A program made the position numbers and the translations under genes. Shown here one piece after another: positions 1 through 7,843 of a stretch of DNA of 64,000 bases. The stretch is from NCBI RefSeq assembly GCF_017922435.1, contig NZ_VDEZ01000002.1, positions 434,001 to 498,000 of the forward strand, read 5' to 3'. The stretch is from Thalassospira sp. ER-Se-21-Dark (GTDB lineage: Bacteria; Pseudomonadota; Alphaproteobacteria; Rhodospirillales; Thalassospiraceae). The notes beneath the pieces were generated by a model. The model did not search any database and was not told where the DNA came from. It saw nothing but the letters and a program-made list of their open reading frames with translations. Every line of letters begins with the position of its first letter. Within the stretch, counting starts at the first letter, position 1.

Positions 1-408
1 GTTTGAAATCCCGATCAGGCGCGTCATGCCAAGGTTTTTGACCTCGTTCAAGGCTGCCATGGTTTCTTCAAGCGGCACGTCATCATTGGGCCAGTGCAGA
101 AGCAACAAATCAACATGGTCCATATCAAGCTTGCGCAGGCTTTCGACCACGGAGGTCTGCAAATCACCGCTTTGGAATTTGTCGTACCAGACCTTGGTGG
201 TCAGGAAGTAGTCATCGCGTGCAAGGCCGGAATTTTTCAGGCCCTGACCAACGCCCTGTTCGTTGTGATACATCTGGGCGGTATCGAAATGGCGATAGCC
301 GATCTTGGCGGCCTCAGCGATCATTTTCGCCGCTTCATCGTTGTTAAGCTCGTAGGTCCCAAAGCCAAGGGCCGGGATTTTAGTGTCCTGCCAGTTCCGG
401 TAAATCAT
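1..408 (-). CDS. Aldo/keto reductase, C-terminus cut off by the window edge
   Basis: The first 136 residues of an NADPH-dependent aldo/keto reductase are visible, reading leftward from an ATG at 408 and running off the window. The family reduces aldehydes or ketones to alcohols on a TIM barrel in the cytoplasm. Catalytic tetrad residues can be seen in their usual order: Asp in RHFDTAQMY, Tyr in the same motif, Lys in TTKVW and His in LLLLHWP. The N-terminus is MIYRNWQDTKIPALGFGTYE, typical of the 2,5-diketo-gluconate reductase-like branch. The substrate cannot be told. No operon partner is visible; the next gene to the right shares its strand but ends at 745 behind its own terminator. Confidence 0.88.
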   Translation of the reverse strand, partial: MIYRNWQDTKIPALGFGTYELNNDEAAKMIAEAAKIGYRHFDTAQMYHNEQGVGQGLKNSGLARDDYFLTTKVWYDKFQSGDLQTSVVESLRKLDMDHVDLLLLHWPNDDVPLEETMAALNEVKNLGMTRLIGISN

Positions 409-744
409 ACTGGTGTACCCCCTTGTTTCGTTTGATTGTTGTGATTTTGGGTCTTCGTGGTGTCATGTGCAAATGACGATCCGGTGTCAGTTTGCCCGAT
501 TTGCGCCAGATTTAGTGCGGATGTCGCCGATCGCAACCTGTACATCAGGATGGTACGGGCTGTGCAATTGGCGAGAGGCCCGGGGCTGACCCGTGTGCGG
601 CTGGGGATTTTCAGGCAAAGAAAAAGGGCGACCAAATTCTTGGGTCGCCCGAAGTTCAGGACTTAGAGTGAGGCTGTATCAAGCCAAGGACGAGATTGCC
701 GCAATCACCGGCGATGATCCTTGATGTGGCTCAAACGCAGTCGA
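409..744. other. Intergenic stretch upstream of the aldo/keto reductase
   Basis: This 336-base gap holds the presumed promoter of the leftward aldo/keto reductase (409 to about 600) and the terminator of the leftward CobW-type gene at 617-650. Open frames on both strands here are short, show no family features and lack ribosome-binding sites, so no gene is called. Confidence 0.6.
617..650 (-). terminator. Intrinsic terminator of the cobW-hisI unit
   Basis: GGGCGACC (626-633) pairs with GGTCGCCC (643-650). Read on the minus strand, the stem is followed by a T-rich run (complement of aaagaaaaa at 617-625). It lies about 95 bases past the stop of the CobW-type gene. Confidence 0.8.
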
Positions 745-1857
745 TTATTCTTTGACCGTGTTGCCATCATTGGTTTCGCTGACGGCGGCATTAAGGTGAT
801 AAAGCGATTCACGGATCACCTGGGGCCCGAGATCCTTGGTGATGAAGACAATTTTGGACCGGTGGTCGTCACTTGGCCATGCGGGCAGCGATGCGGGTGG
901 GTGGAAAACATGCTGCACGGCATGAATGGCGACAGGCGCATCTTCGCCAACCAGATTAAGGATGCCCTTTACGCGCAACAGGCTTTCGCCGCGCATCTGG
1001 GTAAAGATTTCGGCCCAGGTGACAAAGGCATCCCAATGGATCGGTTCGTCAAAGGTGATGCAAAATGACCGGATGTGGTCGTCATGGCGGTTGACGTCGT
1101 GGCTGTGATCATGATGGTCTTGATGCTCGTGATCGTCGTGATGATGTGCATGGTCATCGCCATGCTGTTGATAGGCTTCATCACGCAGCCATTTCTGCAC
1201 ATCCATGCTTTTGGTCGCCGGATCATACAGCCCGGCATTAAACAGTTTTGAAACCGCAATGTCGCCATTGACCACCGGATAGATCGGGGCGGCCGGATTG
1301 AGTGCGCGCAGGCGGGTTTCAAGTACGGTGCGCGTCGCCTCATCGGCCAGATCGGCCTTGGTCATCAGGATGCGGTCGGCAACAGCGGCCTGCTTGACAC
1401 TTTCGGGATGATTATCAAGCTGGCCTGCGCCATGGATAGCATCGACCGTGGTCACCACGCTATCAAGGCGGAACTTGGTGGTCAGAAGCGGGTCGGTCAT
1501 CAGGGTGTGCAGGATCGGGGCCGGGTCGGCAAGGCCGGTGGTTTCAATGATCACCCGATCAAATTCCGGGATTTCACCGCGCGTGCGTTTGACAAACAAA
1601 TCACGCAGACCCGAAATCAGATCACCGCGCACCGAACAGCAAATGCAGCCGGAATTGAGCAGCACCACATCTTCGGAAACTTCGCGCACCAGAAGATGAT
1701 CCAGCCCGATTTCACCGAACTCGTTAATCAGCACCGCCGTCTTATCCATGCCATCCTGTGTCAGCAGGACATTCAAAAGCGTGGTCTTGCCACTGCCGAG
1801 AAAGCCGGTGATGACAGTTGTGGCGATGCGGTCAAACTGTTCGTTGGAAAGGGCCAT
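745..1857 (-). CDS. CobW/COG0523-family GTPase, probable zinc metallochaperone
   Basis: A 370-residue G3E-family P-loop GTPase. Walker A is GFLGSGKTTLLN near residue 19. The family CxCC metal motif appears as GCICCS near residue 72, and IETTGLADPAP follows. A long linker near residue 235 is made almost only of His and Asp, and the C-terminal CobW_C domain follows it. Such proteins deliver metal to client enzymes at the cost of GTP. Zinc is inferred here because the gene lies downstream of hisI in a unit facing zur-znuCB, with a Zur box in between. The ATG at 1857 is chosen over a TTG two codons upstream. Cobalamin synthesis is an alternative role, but no cob genes are nearby. Confidence 0.9.
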   Translation of the reverse strand: MALSNEQFDRIATTVITGFLGSGKTTLLNVLLTQDGMDKTAVLINEFGEIGLDHLLVREVSEDVVLLNSGCICCSVRGDLISGLRDLFVKRTRGEIPEFDRVIIETTGLADPAPILHTLMTDPLLTTKFRLDSVVTTVDAIHGAGQLDNHPESVKQAAVADRILMTKADLADEATRTVLETRLRALNPAAPIYPVVNGDIAVSKLFNAGLYDPATKSMDVQKWLRDEAYQQHGDDHAHHHDDHEHQDHHDHSHDVNRHDDHIRSFCITFDEPIHWDAFVTWAEIFTQMRGESLLRVKGILNLVGEDAPVAIHAVQHVFHPPASLPAWPSDDHRSKIVFITKDLGPQVIRESLYHLNAAVSETNDGNTVKE

Positions 1858-1903
1858 GATCAATCAGGTCTTTTGCACTGGGCGTGGGATTTGGGGCGGG
1901 GGC

Positions 1904-2302
1904 CTATTTCTTGCCGTAAAGTTCTTCGGTCGAAATTTCCGGTTCGGAAATCACGACTTCCTTGCCATCGCGGGCGGCGAAATAGAAACAGTTGCGCCGT
2001 CCGGTGTGGCAGGCCACACCAATCTGATCGACCTCGACCAGAATGGTATCCATGTCACAGTCATAACGAAAATCGACAAGTTTCTGCACCTGACCGGAGC
2101 TTTCACCCTTGCGCCACAGTTTCCCGCGGGAGCGCGAGAAATAACACACCCGGCCGGTTTCAAGGGTTTCAAGCACGGCATCGCGGTTCATCCAGGCCAT
2201 CATCAGGACTTCGCCGCTGTCATATTGCTGGGCGATTGCCGGAATCAGGCCGTTTTCGTTGAATTTCAGTTTGTCGGCAATCAGTGCATTTGAGCCCGTC
2301 AT
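1904..2302 (-). CDS. hisI: Phosphoribosyl-AMP cyclohydrolase
   Basis: A 132-residue HisI that hydrolyses the purine ring of phosphoribosyl-AMP in step three of histidine synthesis. Family signatures include EVLMMAWMNRDA, CYFSRSRGKLWRKGESSG and ACHTGRRNCFY. The three zinc-ligand cysteines (in YDCDMD, ACHTG and RNCFY) are all present, so this is not a cysteine-free replacement. It is a single-domain HisI without a HisE fusion. It is not beside other his genes; it heads a leftward unit with the CobW-type GTPase and its start is about 50 bases from a Zur box. It may be a zinc-starvation paralogue. The ATG at 2302 has GGAG six bases upstream. Confidence 0.92.
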   Translation of the reverse strand: MTGSNALIADKLKFNENGLIPAIAQQYDSGEVLMMAWMNRDAVLETLETGRVCYFSRSRGKLWRKGESSGQVQKLVDFRYDCDMDTILVEVDQIGVACHTGRRNCFYFAARDGKEVVISEPEISTEELYGKK

Positions 2303-2350
2303 GGGGAAGCTCCGGTCGATGGTGGTTGACTTTTGACGTTCGGCGCGTCA

Positions 2351-2374
2351 GAAAATGATATATTATAACATTTC
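2351..2374. promoter_or_regulatory. Zur box between hisI and zur
   Basis: Positions 2353-2373 form a 21-base inverted repeat, AAATGATATATTATAACATTT, with only one mismatched pair. It closely matches the known proteobacterial Zur operator pattern GAAATGTTATANTATAACATTTC. It lies 50 bases from the hisI start and 80 bases from the zur start, so one dimer site could control both units. Confidence 0.85.
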
Positions 2375-2453
2375 ATCAGATGCCACGGCTTTTTGAAATC
2401 GGTCGGGCCGAAACCGCCGAAACCAGATGGCCGTCGATACGAGATATTAAGCT

Positions 2454-2930
2454 ATGAGCGATCTTTTCCCCAAAAAGGGCCATGATCACGACAGATGTGT
2501 GCATAGCGCACTTGCGCAGGCAGAGAAAGTCTGTGACAGCGAAAATGCGCGCTTTACCGACATGCGCCGCAAGGTCTTTACCCTGATCTGGCAATCGCAC
2601 AAGGCGGTCACGGCCTATGAACTGCTCGATGCGCTGACCGCTGAAGGCCAGCGGGTTCAGCCGCCGACGGTTTATCGTGCGCTGGAATTCCTGACCGAGC
2701 TTGGACTGGTGCACAGAATTGAATCGCTTAATGCCTATTTCGGCTGTGACCGGCCCGATTGCGAACATTTGGGGCAGTATTTCATCTGTACTGACTGTGG
2801 ACGCGTGGCCGAGGCAGTCAACGAAGATATGAGCAACGCGGTGCGCAAGGCCGCCCGCAGTGTCGGTTTTACCATTCAGGCGACCACGGTCGAGATCAAG
2901 GGGCTGTGCCATGACTGCGCCACTCATTGA
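2454..2930 (+). CDS. zur: Zinc uptake regulator, Fur family
   Basis: A 158-residue Fur-family repressor. An N-terminal winged helix carries [20 protein letters not shown] and [20 protein letters not shown]. The C-terminal dimer domain has two Cys pairs, CTDCG and CHDC, forming the structural zinc site. The early CDRPDCEH replaces the usual Fur ligand pattern, and this plus the neighbouring znuCB supports Zur rather than Fur. With zinc bound it should repress znuCB and the divergent hisI-cobW unit through the box at 2351-2374. Its stop overlaps the start of znuC, so the two are translationally coupled. No strong Shine-Dalgarno is seen before the ATG. Confidence 0.92.
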   Translation: MSDLFPKKGHDHDRCVHSALAQAEKVCDSENARFTDMRRKVFTLIWQSHKAVTAYELLDALTAEGQRVQPPTVYRALEFLTELGLVHRIESLNAYFGCDRPDCEHLGQYFICTDCGRVAEAVNEDMSNAVRKAARSVGFTIQATTVEIKGLCHDCATH

Positions 2931-3753
2931 AGGCCGCGACCTGATCCTTTCTTTTGGCAATGAGCGCGTCCTTGATCAGGTATCGCTTGCCATCCATCCG
3001 GGCGAGATCATTACCCTGATCGGGCCAAATGGGGCCGGTAAATCAACACTGGTCAAGACGCTTCTGGGCTTGCAGAAGGCCGATAGCGGGGAGGTTATCC
3101 GCAAACGCGGGCTTACGATTGGCTATGTGCCGCAAAAGCTTGCCATTGATCAGGTCTTGCCGATGACGGTGAAGCGGTTTCTGAGCCTGACCCGGTCCGT
3201 GAGCCGGGCGGATTGCGAAGGCGTTCTGGCGCAGGTCGGGGCAGGGCATGTCATTGATGCGCAAATGAGCCAGCTTTCAGGTGGCGAGACGCAACGTGTG
3301 ATGCTGGCCCGCACTCTTTTGCTGCGTCCGCATTTGCTGGTGCTTGATGAACCGACGCAGGGCGTGGATGTTTCCGGGCAGGCGGAGCTTTATCGCTTGA
3401 TTGACGAGATCCGCCGCGAACTTGATTGCGCCGTTCTGATGATTTCGCATGATTTGCATCTGGTGATGGCAAAGACCGATCAGGTGGTGTGTTTCAATCG
3501 CCATGTCTGTTGTTCGGGCATTCCCGAAACCGTGCGCCAGCATCCGGAATACCGGTCCTTGTTTGGCGTGCGCGAGGCCGATGCGATTGGTATTTATCAC
3601 CACGAACATGATCACGAACATGATTTGTCGGGCCATGTTGTTGGCGGATGTGGTCACGATCATTCGCATGATCATCATGCACATGGCCATTCACATGATC
3701 ACGGACATGATCACAATAAAACCGTCAAAGAAGGGGCGGGAACAAACCAATGA
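2911..3753 (+). CDS. znuC: Zinc ABC transporter ATP-binding protein
   Basis: A 280-residue ABC ATPase of the zinc/manganese importer type. Walker A is GPNGAGKST near residue 35, the signature is LSGGETQR, and Walker B is [12 protein letters not shown] with a downstream switch His (MISHDLH). It powers zinc import through ZnuB. The last 50 or so residues form a His/Asp-rich tail that could hold zinc at the cytoplasmic face; ordinary ZnuC proteins are shorter. The ATG at 2911 lies inside the end of zur. The upstream in-frame ATG at 2860 would run through zur and is rejected. Confidence 0.93.
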   Translation: MTAPLIEGRDLILSFGNERVLDQVSLAIHPGEIITLIGPNGAGKSTLVKTLLGLQKADSGEVIRKRGLTIGYVPQKLAIDQVLPMTVKRFLSLTRSVSRADCEGVLAQVGAGHVIDAQMSQLSGGETQRVMLARTLLLRPHLLVLDEPTQGVDVSGQAELYRLIDEIRRELDCAVLMISHDLHLVMAKTDQVVCFNRHVCCSGIPETVRQHPEYRSLFGVREADAIGIYHHEHDHEHDLSGHVVGGCGHDHSHDHHAHGHSHDHGHDHNKTVKEGAGTNQ

Positions 3754-4556
3754 TGGACGATTTCCTGTTTCGCGCCGTTTTGGGCGGCGTTTTGCTGGCC
3801 GTTGTCTGTGGGCCGTTCGGCGCCTTTATCGTCTGGCGGCGCATGGCGTTTTTTGGCGACATGTTGGCGCATACGGCCCTTTTGGGGGTGGCACTTGGTC
3901 TTCTGATCGGGGTCGATGTTCGCATTGGCATGATCGCGACGTGTCTGGCGGCGGCCCTCATTTTGGCCTATGGGCAGCGGCAATCGCGGATTGGCAGTGA
4001 TACGGTGCTGGGCATGCTGGCCCATTCGACCTTGGCACTGGGTATGGTCGCGCTTGCCTTTGTGCAGGGGGTGGCTGTTGATCTGATGGCCTATCTGTTT
4101 GGCGATATTCTGGCGGTCAATACCGGGGATATCTTGCTTTTGGCGGTTGGCGGCACCTTTGCACTTGGCATCCTTGCCTGGATGTGGCGGCCGTTGCTTG
4201 CGCTGACAGTCAGCCCGGAAATTGCCGCGGCCGAAAGCATCCCGGTCGAACGGCTGCGTTTGATCTTCATGCTTCTAATGGCGCTTGTGATCGGCATGGC
4301 GATCAAGATTGTCGGGGTTTTGTTAATTACAGCCCTTCTGATCGTCCCGGCCGCCAGTGCGCGTTTCTTTGCCCGCACACCTGAACAGATGGCGATTGGG
4401 GCCGGGCTGTTTGGCGCGGCATCGGTACTGGCGGGGATTTCCCTGTCATGGCATGTCGATACGCCAGCCGGGCCGAGCATCGTGATTTCGGCTGCGTTTC
4501 TGTTTGTTTTGACGGCTGGGTTTTCACCTTTGGTGAAAAGACTTGTCGAGCGTTAA
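3750..4556 (+). CDS. znuB: Zinc ABC transporter permease
   Basis: A 268-residue integral membrane permease of the ABC-3 family with about eight predicted hydrophobic spans. The family-typical stretch [20 protein letters not shown] lies near residue 30. It forms the zinc channel with ZnuC. The ATG at 3750 overlaps the znuC stop by four bases. The periplasmic binding protein gene znuA is not next to it, so zinc capture must use a znuA elsewhere. Confidence 0.93.
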   Translation: MMDDFLFRAVLGGVLLAVVCGPFGAFIVWRRMAFFGDMLAHTALLGVALGLLIGVDVRIGMIATCLAAALILAYGQRQSRIGSDTVLGMLAHSTLALGMVALAFVQGVAVDLMAYLFGDILAVNTGDILLLAVGGTFALGILAWMWRPLLALTVSPEIAAAESIPVERLRLIFMLLMALVIGMAIKIVGVLLITALLIVPAASARFFARTPEQMAIGAGLFGAASVLAGISLSWHVDTPAGPSIVISAAFLFVLTAGFSPLVKRLVER

Positions 4557-4571
4557 CACGTGGAGAACGTC

Positions 4572-5045
4572 ATGACCGGCAGAGTGCTTCAGTTTTTTAC
4601 GGATCTCCTTAGACGGTTCCAAAAACTGATTACTAGTCCTTGTGTTGGTTTACTGACAGTGGTGCCAGTCGGTTTTGCTGCATTGGTTGATTGGCGTTAT
4701 TTCGGTTACTTCATGGTTGATGGGACGTTGGGGCATTGGTTCGGTGCGCTGAGTTGGTTGGTGGGTAGCTACGACGGTTATCGAACTGGAAGATATCGTT
4801 ATGCGTGGAGATATCCGCCACCGAAGAGAAATGAGTTGCGACCTTCTCGGGCTTATAGAGACACGGTGGGTGGAGTTTTCCTGATGATTGTAACCTTGTT
4901 TCTTTTCGCTGCTGATGGTCCTGTTTCCATTCCTGGTTTGTTGTCCATTGGTACTGTCTCATCCTATGCGGTGACTACGGGGTGGTTCGGATTTGTGCGT
5001 CTCCGGGCAAAGAAACAATTTAGAGCATCAAAATCCATAACATGA
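4572..5045 (+). CDS. Small membrane protein of unknown function
   Basis: A 157-residue protein I do not recognise. About four hydrophobic segments are visible (around residues 20-35, 38-60, 95-115 and 120-140), with a basic, Tyr/Arg-rich cytoplasmic-looking loop between them (GYRTGRYRYAWRYPPPKR). The ATG at 4572 is preceded by GGAG at 4562-4565 with good spacing; a GTG at 4560 is possible but poorly placed. It starts 15 bases after znuB on the same strand and could be read through from it. Its codon and base use is more AT-rich than its neighbours, which suggests a later acquisition. Confidence 0.6.
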   Translation: MTGRVLQFFTDLLRRFQKLITSPCVGLLTVVPVGFAALVDWRYFGYFMVDGTLGHWFGALSWLVGSYDGYRTGRYRYAWRYPPPKRNELRPSRAYRDTVGGVFLMIVTLFLFAADGPVSIPGLLSIGTVSSYAVTTGWFGFVRLRAKKQFRASKSIT

Positions 5046-5130
5046 GATGTGTCTGCCTTTGGCGTTGATCCAAAATTTAGTTGGGTGCGGAAATAGTATT
5101 GAGATGGCTCGTTCCGATCCGGTCTAACAT

Positions 5131-5163
5131 AAAAAAACGGCGCGGAAATTCCGCGCCATTTTT
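5131..5163. terminator. Bidirectional intrinsic terminator
   Basis: GGCGCGG (5139-5145) pairs with CCGCGCC (5151-5157). An A run precedes it (5131-5137) and a T run follows, so it works on both strands. It separates the rightward membrane-protein gene from the leftward metC-type gene. Confidence 0.9.
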
Positions 5164-5183
5164 CATTCTGCTGAGTGCTGTTT

Positions 5184-6368
5184 TCAGACCACTTTAAGTC
5201 GCGCGAACCCGGCTTCAAGATCAGCGATCAGATCATCGGGGTCTTCAAGGCCGATATGGAGCCGGACCAACTGACCATCGTCGTCCCATTTGGTGGCGGT
5301 GCGGATTTTGGTCGGATCAGACGGCAGGATCAGGCTTTCAAAGCCGCCCCAGCTAAAGCCCATACCAAACAGTTCCATGTGATCGACCATATTGGCGAGC
5401 CGGGTTTTTTCGACCGGCTGCATGACAAAGGAAAACAGGCCGCAGGCACCAGTGAAATCGCGTTTCCAGATGGCATGGCCCGGATCATCGGGGAGCCCCG
5501 GGTGAAGGACGCGTTTTACTTCCGGGCGGGTTTGCAGCCAGTTTGCGACCTTAAGGCCGCTTTCGTGATGCTGTTTCAGGCGCACGGCAAGGGTGCGCAG
5601 GCCGCGCTGGGCGAGGTAACAATCATCCGGACCAACCGCGTCACCGGAAATCAGGACCTGCTTCTTGATGGTCAGAAGGTCATCCTCGGTCGCAGTCGTG
5701 ATGGTGCCCAGCATGACATCGGAATGACCGACAATGTATTTGGTGCCCGCCTGAACCGAGACATCAACACCCAATTCAAACGGGCGACACAGGATCGGGG
5801 AAGCCCAGGTGTTATCGAGCATCACCTTCACATTGCGCGCGTGCGCGGCCTTGGCGATTGCCGGGATATCCTGCATTTCAAAGGTCAGTGACCCCGGGCT
5901 TTCGCACCAGACAAGGGCAGTGTTATCGCGAATAAGGTCCGCAATGTCGCCGCCAATCGTTGGATCATAATATTCCGTCTCGACCCCGAATTTCTTAAGA
6001 AACGTATTGCACAGGTTGCGAGTCGGGAAATAGGTGCTGTCGGTGATCAGGATATGATCGCCGGGCTTCACGAAGGCGAGGATCGCATTGGTAATCGCCG
6101 AAACGCCCGATGAAACACATAGCGTGCCATAGCCGCCTTCAAGTTCGGCAACGGCTTCTTCGAGCAGGAAGCGCGTCGGCGTTCCGTGGCGGCCATAGGT
6201 CGTTTTTCCGGGGACTGAGGCACCGGCCTTTTCAAGTTCTGCCAGGCTGTCAAACAGGATGGTCGAGGCATGCAGAACCGGCGGGTTGACCACGCCGTGA
6301 TACTGGCTGGAACGGCGACCGGCATGGACCAGCTTGGTTGCGGTATGTTTGGGGCTTTGCGATGACAT
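5184..6368 (-). CDS. metC: Cystathionine beta-lyase-type PLP enzyme
   Basis: A 394-residue Cys/Met metabolism PLP enzyme that would split cystathionine to homocysteine, pyruvate and ammonia. The PLP-binding Lys is in VQAGTKYIVGHSD. The cofactor-binding region shows LCVSSGVSAITNAIL and VMLDNTWASPIL, and YGRHGTPTRFLLEE is near the N-terminus. Length is usual for MetC. The Shine-Dalgarno AAGGAG lies about 11 bases before the ATG. No other methionine genes are adjacent. A cystathionine gamma-lyase role is less likely given the sequence type, but cannot be excluded. Confidence 0.88.
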   Translation of the reverse strand: MSSQSPKHTATKLVHAGRRSSQYHGVVNPPVLHASTILFDSLAELEKAGASVPGKTTYGRHGTPTRFLLEEAVAELEGGYGTLCVSSGVSAITNAILAFVKPGDHILITDSTYFPTRNLCNTFLKKFGVETEYYDPTIGGDIADLIRDNTALVWCESPGSLTFEMQDIPAIAKAAHARNVKVMLDNTWASPILCRPFELGVDVSVQAGTKYIVGHSDVMLGTITTATEDDLLTIKKQVLISGDAVGPDDCYLAQRGLRTLAVRLKQHHESGLKVANWLQTRPEVKRVLHPGLPDDPGHAIWKRDFTGACGLFSFVMQPVEKTRLANMVDHMELFGMGFSWGGFESLILPSDPTKIRTATKWDDDGQLVRLHIGLEDPDDLIADLEAGFARLKVV

Positions 6369-6466
6369 AACAGGCGGTTCTCCTTGGGCGCGACGTCTTA
6401 TGCTTCAAAGACAAACCACCTTGGCGGCGGCCATTCAAGGCTTTTTGCGTCAAAGCCATTGTTAAT

Positions 6467-6480
6467 GCCTGATATCAGGC
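6467..6480. promoter_or_regulatory. Perfect 14-base palindrome in a divergent promoter
   Basis: GCCTGATATCAGGC is a perfect inverted repeat between the divergent metC-type gene and the dehydratase-like gene, about 57 bases before the latter. It is followed by TATTTTTTAC. It may be an operator; the short ATAT loop makes it a poor terminator. Its regulator is unknown. Confidence 0.4.
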
Positions 6481-6536
6481 TATTTTTTACAGGCAATAAC
6501 AGCAACGAATGACACAGAATACAGCAAGGGGGCCCC

Positions 6537-7493
6537 GTGATTGAACTTCAGGATTTTCGCACTGCGCGCAAGGCGATATCGGACCATATGCGCCTGACCC
6601 CGGTGTTTGCGGCCCGCAATTTTGGCGATACATCCGGCTTTGTCGCGCGTGATCGCATCCCCGAGATGTTCCTGAAACTTGAAAACATGCAGGTCAGTGG
6701 GTCTTTCAAGGCACGCGGGGCGATGAATGCGGCACTGGCCCTTGAACCTGAACAAAGATCTGCCGGGCTGTGCACCGCATCTGGCGGCAACCATGGCATG
6801 GGAGTGATCAATGCGGCCCGCACACTGGGTGTGCCGGTGAAAATCTTCCTGCCGACCAATACACCACAGCCCAAAGTCAAAAAACTGCGCGCGCAGGGTG
6901 TTGACGTGGCTTTGATCGGGGCCGTTTGGGATGACGCCAACCGTGCTGCGATGGAGCACGCGCATGAAAGCGGTATGGCCTATATCCACCCGTTCGCCGA
7001 TCCCAAGGTGATTGCCGGGCAGGGAACCATCGCGCTTGAGCTTTTAGAACAGCAACCCGACCTCGATACACTGGTGGTGGCGATTGGTGGTGGCGGGCTG
7101 ATTGCCGGTGTGGCGACAGCCGCACGCTTGTTGCGCCCATCGATCCGGGTGATCGGTGTGGAGCCGACCGGGGCGGCAACCCTGTTTGAAAGCCTTAAGG
7201 CCACCGAGGTCGCGACTTTGCCCAGCGTGAATACAGCCGCCACCAGTCTTGCGCCGCGTCAGTCATCGGCACTTAATGTCGATCTGATTGGCAGGAACGT
7301 GGATCGCATCGCATTGGTCAGTGATGAAGAAATGCAAAAATCTGCCAGGTGGCTTTGGAAAGAGTTCGGCATTTCCGTTGAGCTTTCCGCCGCCGCTGGT
7401 ATTGCGGCCGTTATGAATGATCGCCTGGGCGATCCAAATCCGGGGCGGGTCGGGGTGATCGTGTGCGGAACCGGTATGGATGGTTTTGAGTAG
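6537..7493 (+). CDS. Serine/threonine dehydratase-like PLP enzyme
   Basis: A 318-residue fold-type II PLP enzyme of the threonine/serine dehydratase group. The Schiff-base Lys is in SGSFKARGAMNAA, the substrate loop is TASGGNHGMG, and the phosphate-binding glycine loop is AIGGGGLIAG. There is no C-terminal ACT regulatory domain, so it resembles catabolic dehydratases or racemases rather than biosynthetic IlvA. The start is a GTG at 6537 preceded by AAGGGGG. It is divergent from the metC-type gene and alone in its unit, with a strong terminator right after. The substrate is not certain. Confidence 0.85.
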   Translation: MIELQDFRTARKAISDHMRLTPVFAARNFGDTSGFVARDRIPEMFLKLENMQVSGSFKARGAMNAALALEPEQRSAGLCTASGGNHGMGVINAARTLGVPVKIFLPTNTPQPKVKKLRAQGVDVALIGAVWDDANRAAMEHAHESGMAYIHPFADPKVIAGQGTIALELLEQQPDLDTLVVAIGGGGLIAGVATAARLLRPSIRVIGVEPTGAATLFESLKATEVATLPSVNTAATSLAPRQSSALNVDLIGRNVDRIALVSDEEMQKSARWLWKEFGISVELSAAAGIAAVMNDRLGDPNPGRVGVIVCGTGMDGFE

Positions 7494-7501
7494 GGATAAA
7501 T

Positions 7502-7537
7502 AAAAAGGGATGAAACCAAACGGTTTCATCCCTTTTT
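7502..7537. terminator. Strong bidirectional terminator
   Basis: A 16-base stem, AAAAAGGGATGAAACC (7502-7517), pairs perfectly with 7522-7537 around a four-base loop. The A and T runs at its ends let it stop the dehydratase transcript and the leftward rpmF transcript. Confidence 0.93.
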
Positions 7538-7622
7538 AAACCAGACGCCAGTCCGATAGGACTGGCGCGGAAATATATAGCGTCGCAAACCGCCAAAGAG
7601 CAAAAAGCTCTCCGGTGCGGAA

Positions 7623-7802
7623 TTACATCTTCGGCTCGACCACCTGACGACCACGGTACATACCGGTGTTCGGGTCAATGTGGTGCGGGCGATGCAGTTC
7701 GCCGGTCTCTTTGTCTTCGCGGTACGAGCCCTTGGCGAGCTTGTCATGCGAGCGACGCATGCCCTGACGGGACTTGGTCACTTTTTTCTTTGGCACTGCC
7801 AT
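7623..7802 (-). CDS. rpmF: 50S ribosomal protein L32
   Basis: A 59-residue L32. It begins [20 protein letters not shown] and ends with [20 protein letters not shown]. There is no cysteine, so it is the zinc-independent form usual in alphaproteobacteria. AGAGGA lies before the ATG. The plsX gene that often follows rpmF elsewhere is not present here. Downstream, the transcript would pass two small hairpins (7547-7566 and near 7600) before the strong terminator at 7502-7537. Confidence 0.96.
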   Translation of the reverse strand: MAVPKKKVTKSRQGMRRSHDKLAKGSYREDKETGELHRPHHIDPNTGMYRGRQVVEPKM

Positions 7803-7843
7803 GGGTCATCATCCTCTGGCTTGGGTAAACTCAGGCGCGCTTG

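Noticed and set aside
405..635. A 76-codon open frame on the minus strand ahead of the aldo/keto reductase
   Set aside because: No ribosome-binding site, no family features, and it overlaps the start of the real gene.
6369..6466. Possible SAM riboswitch upstream of the metC-type gene
   Set aside because: The conserved elements of the SAM-II class could not be found on the minus strand.
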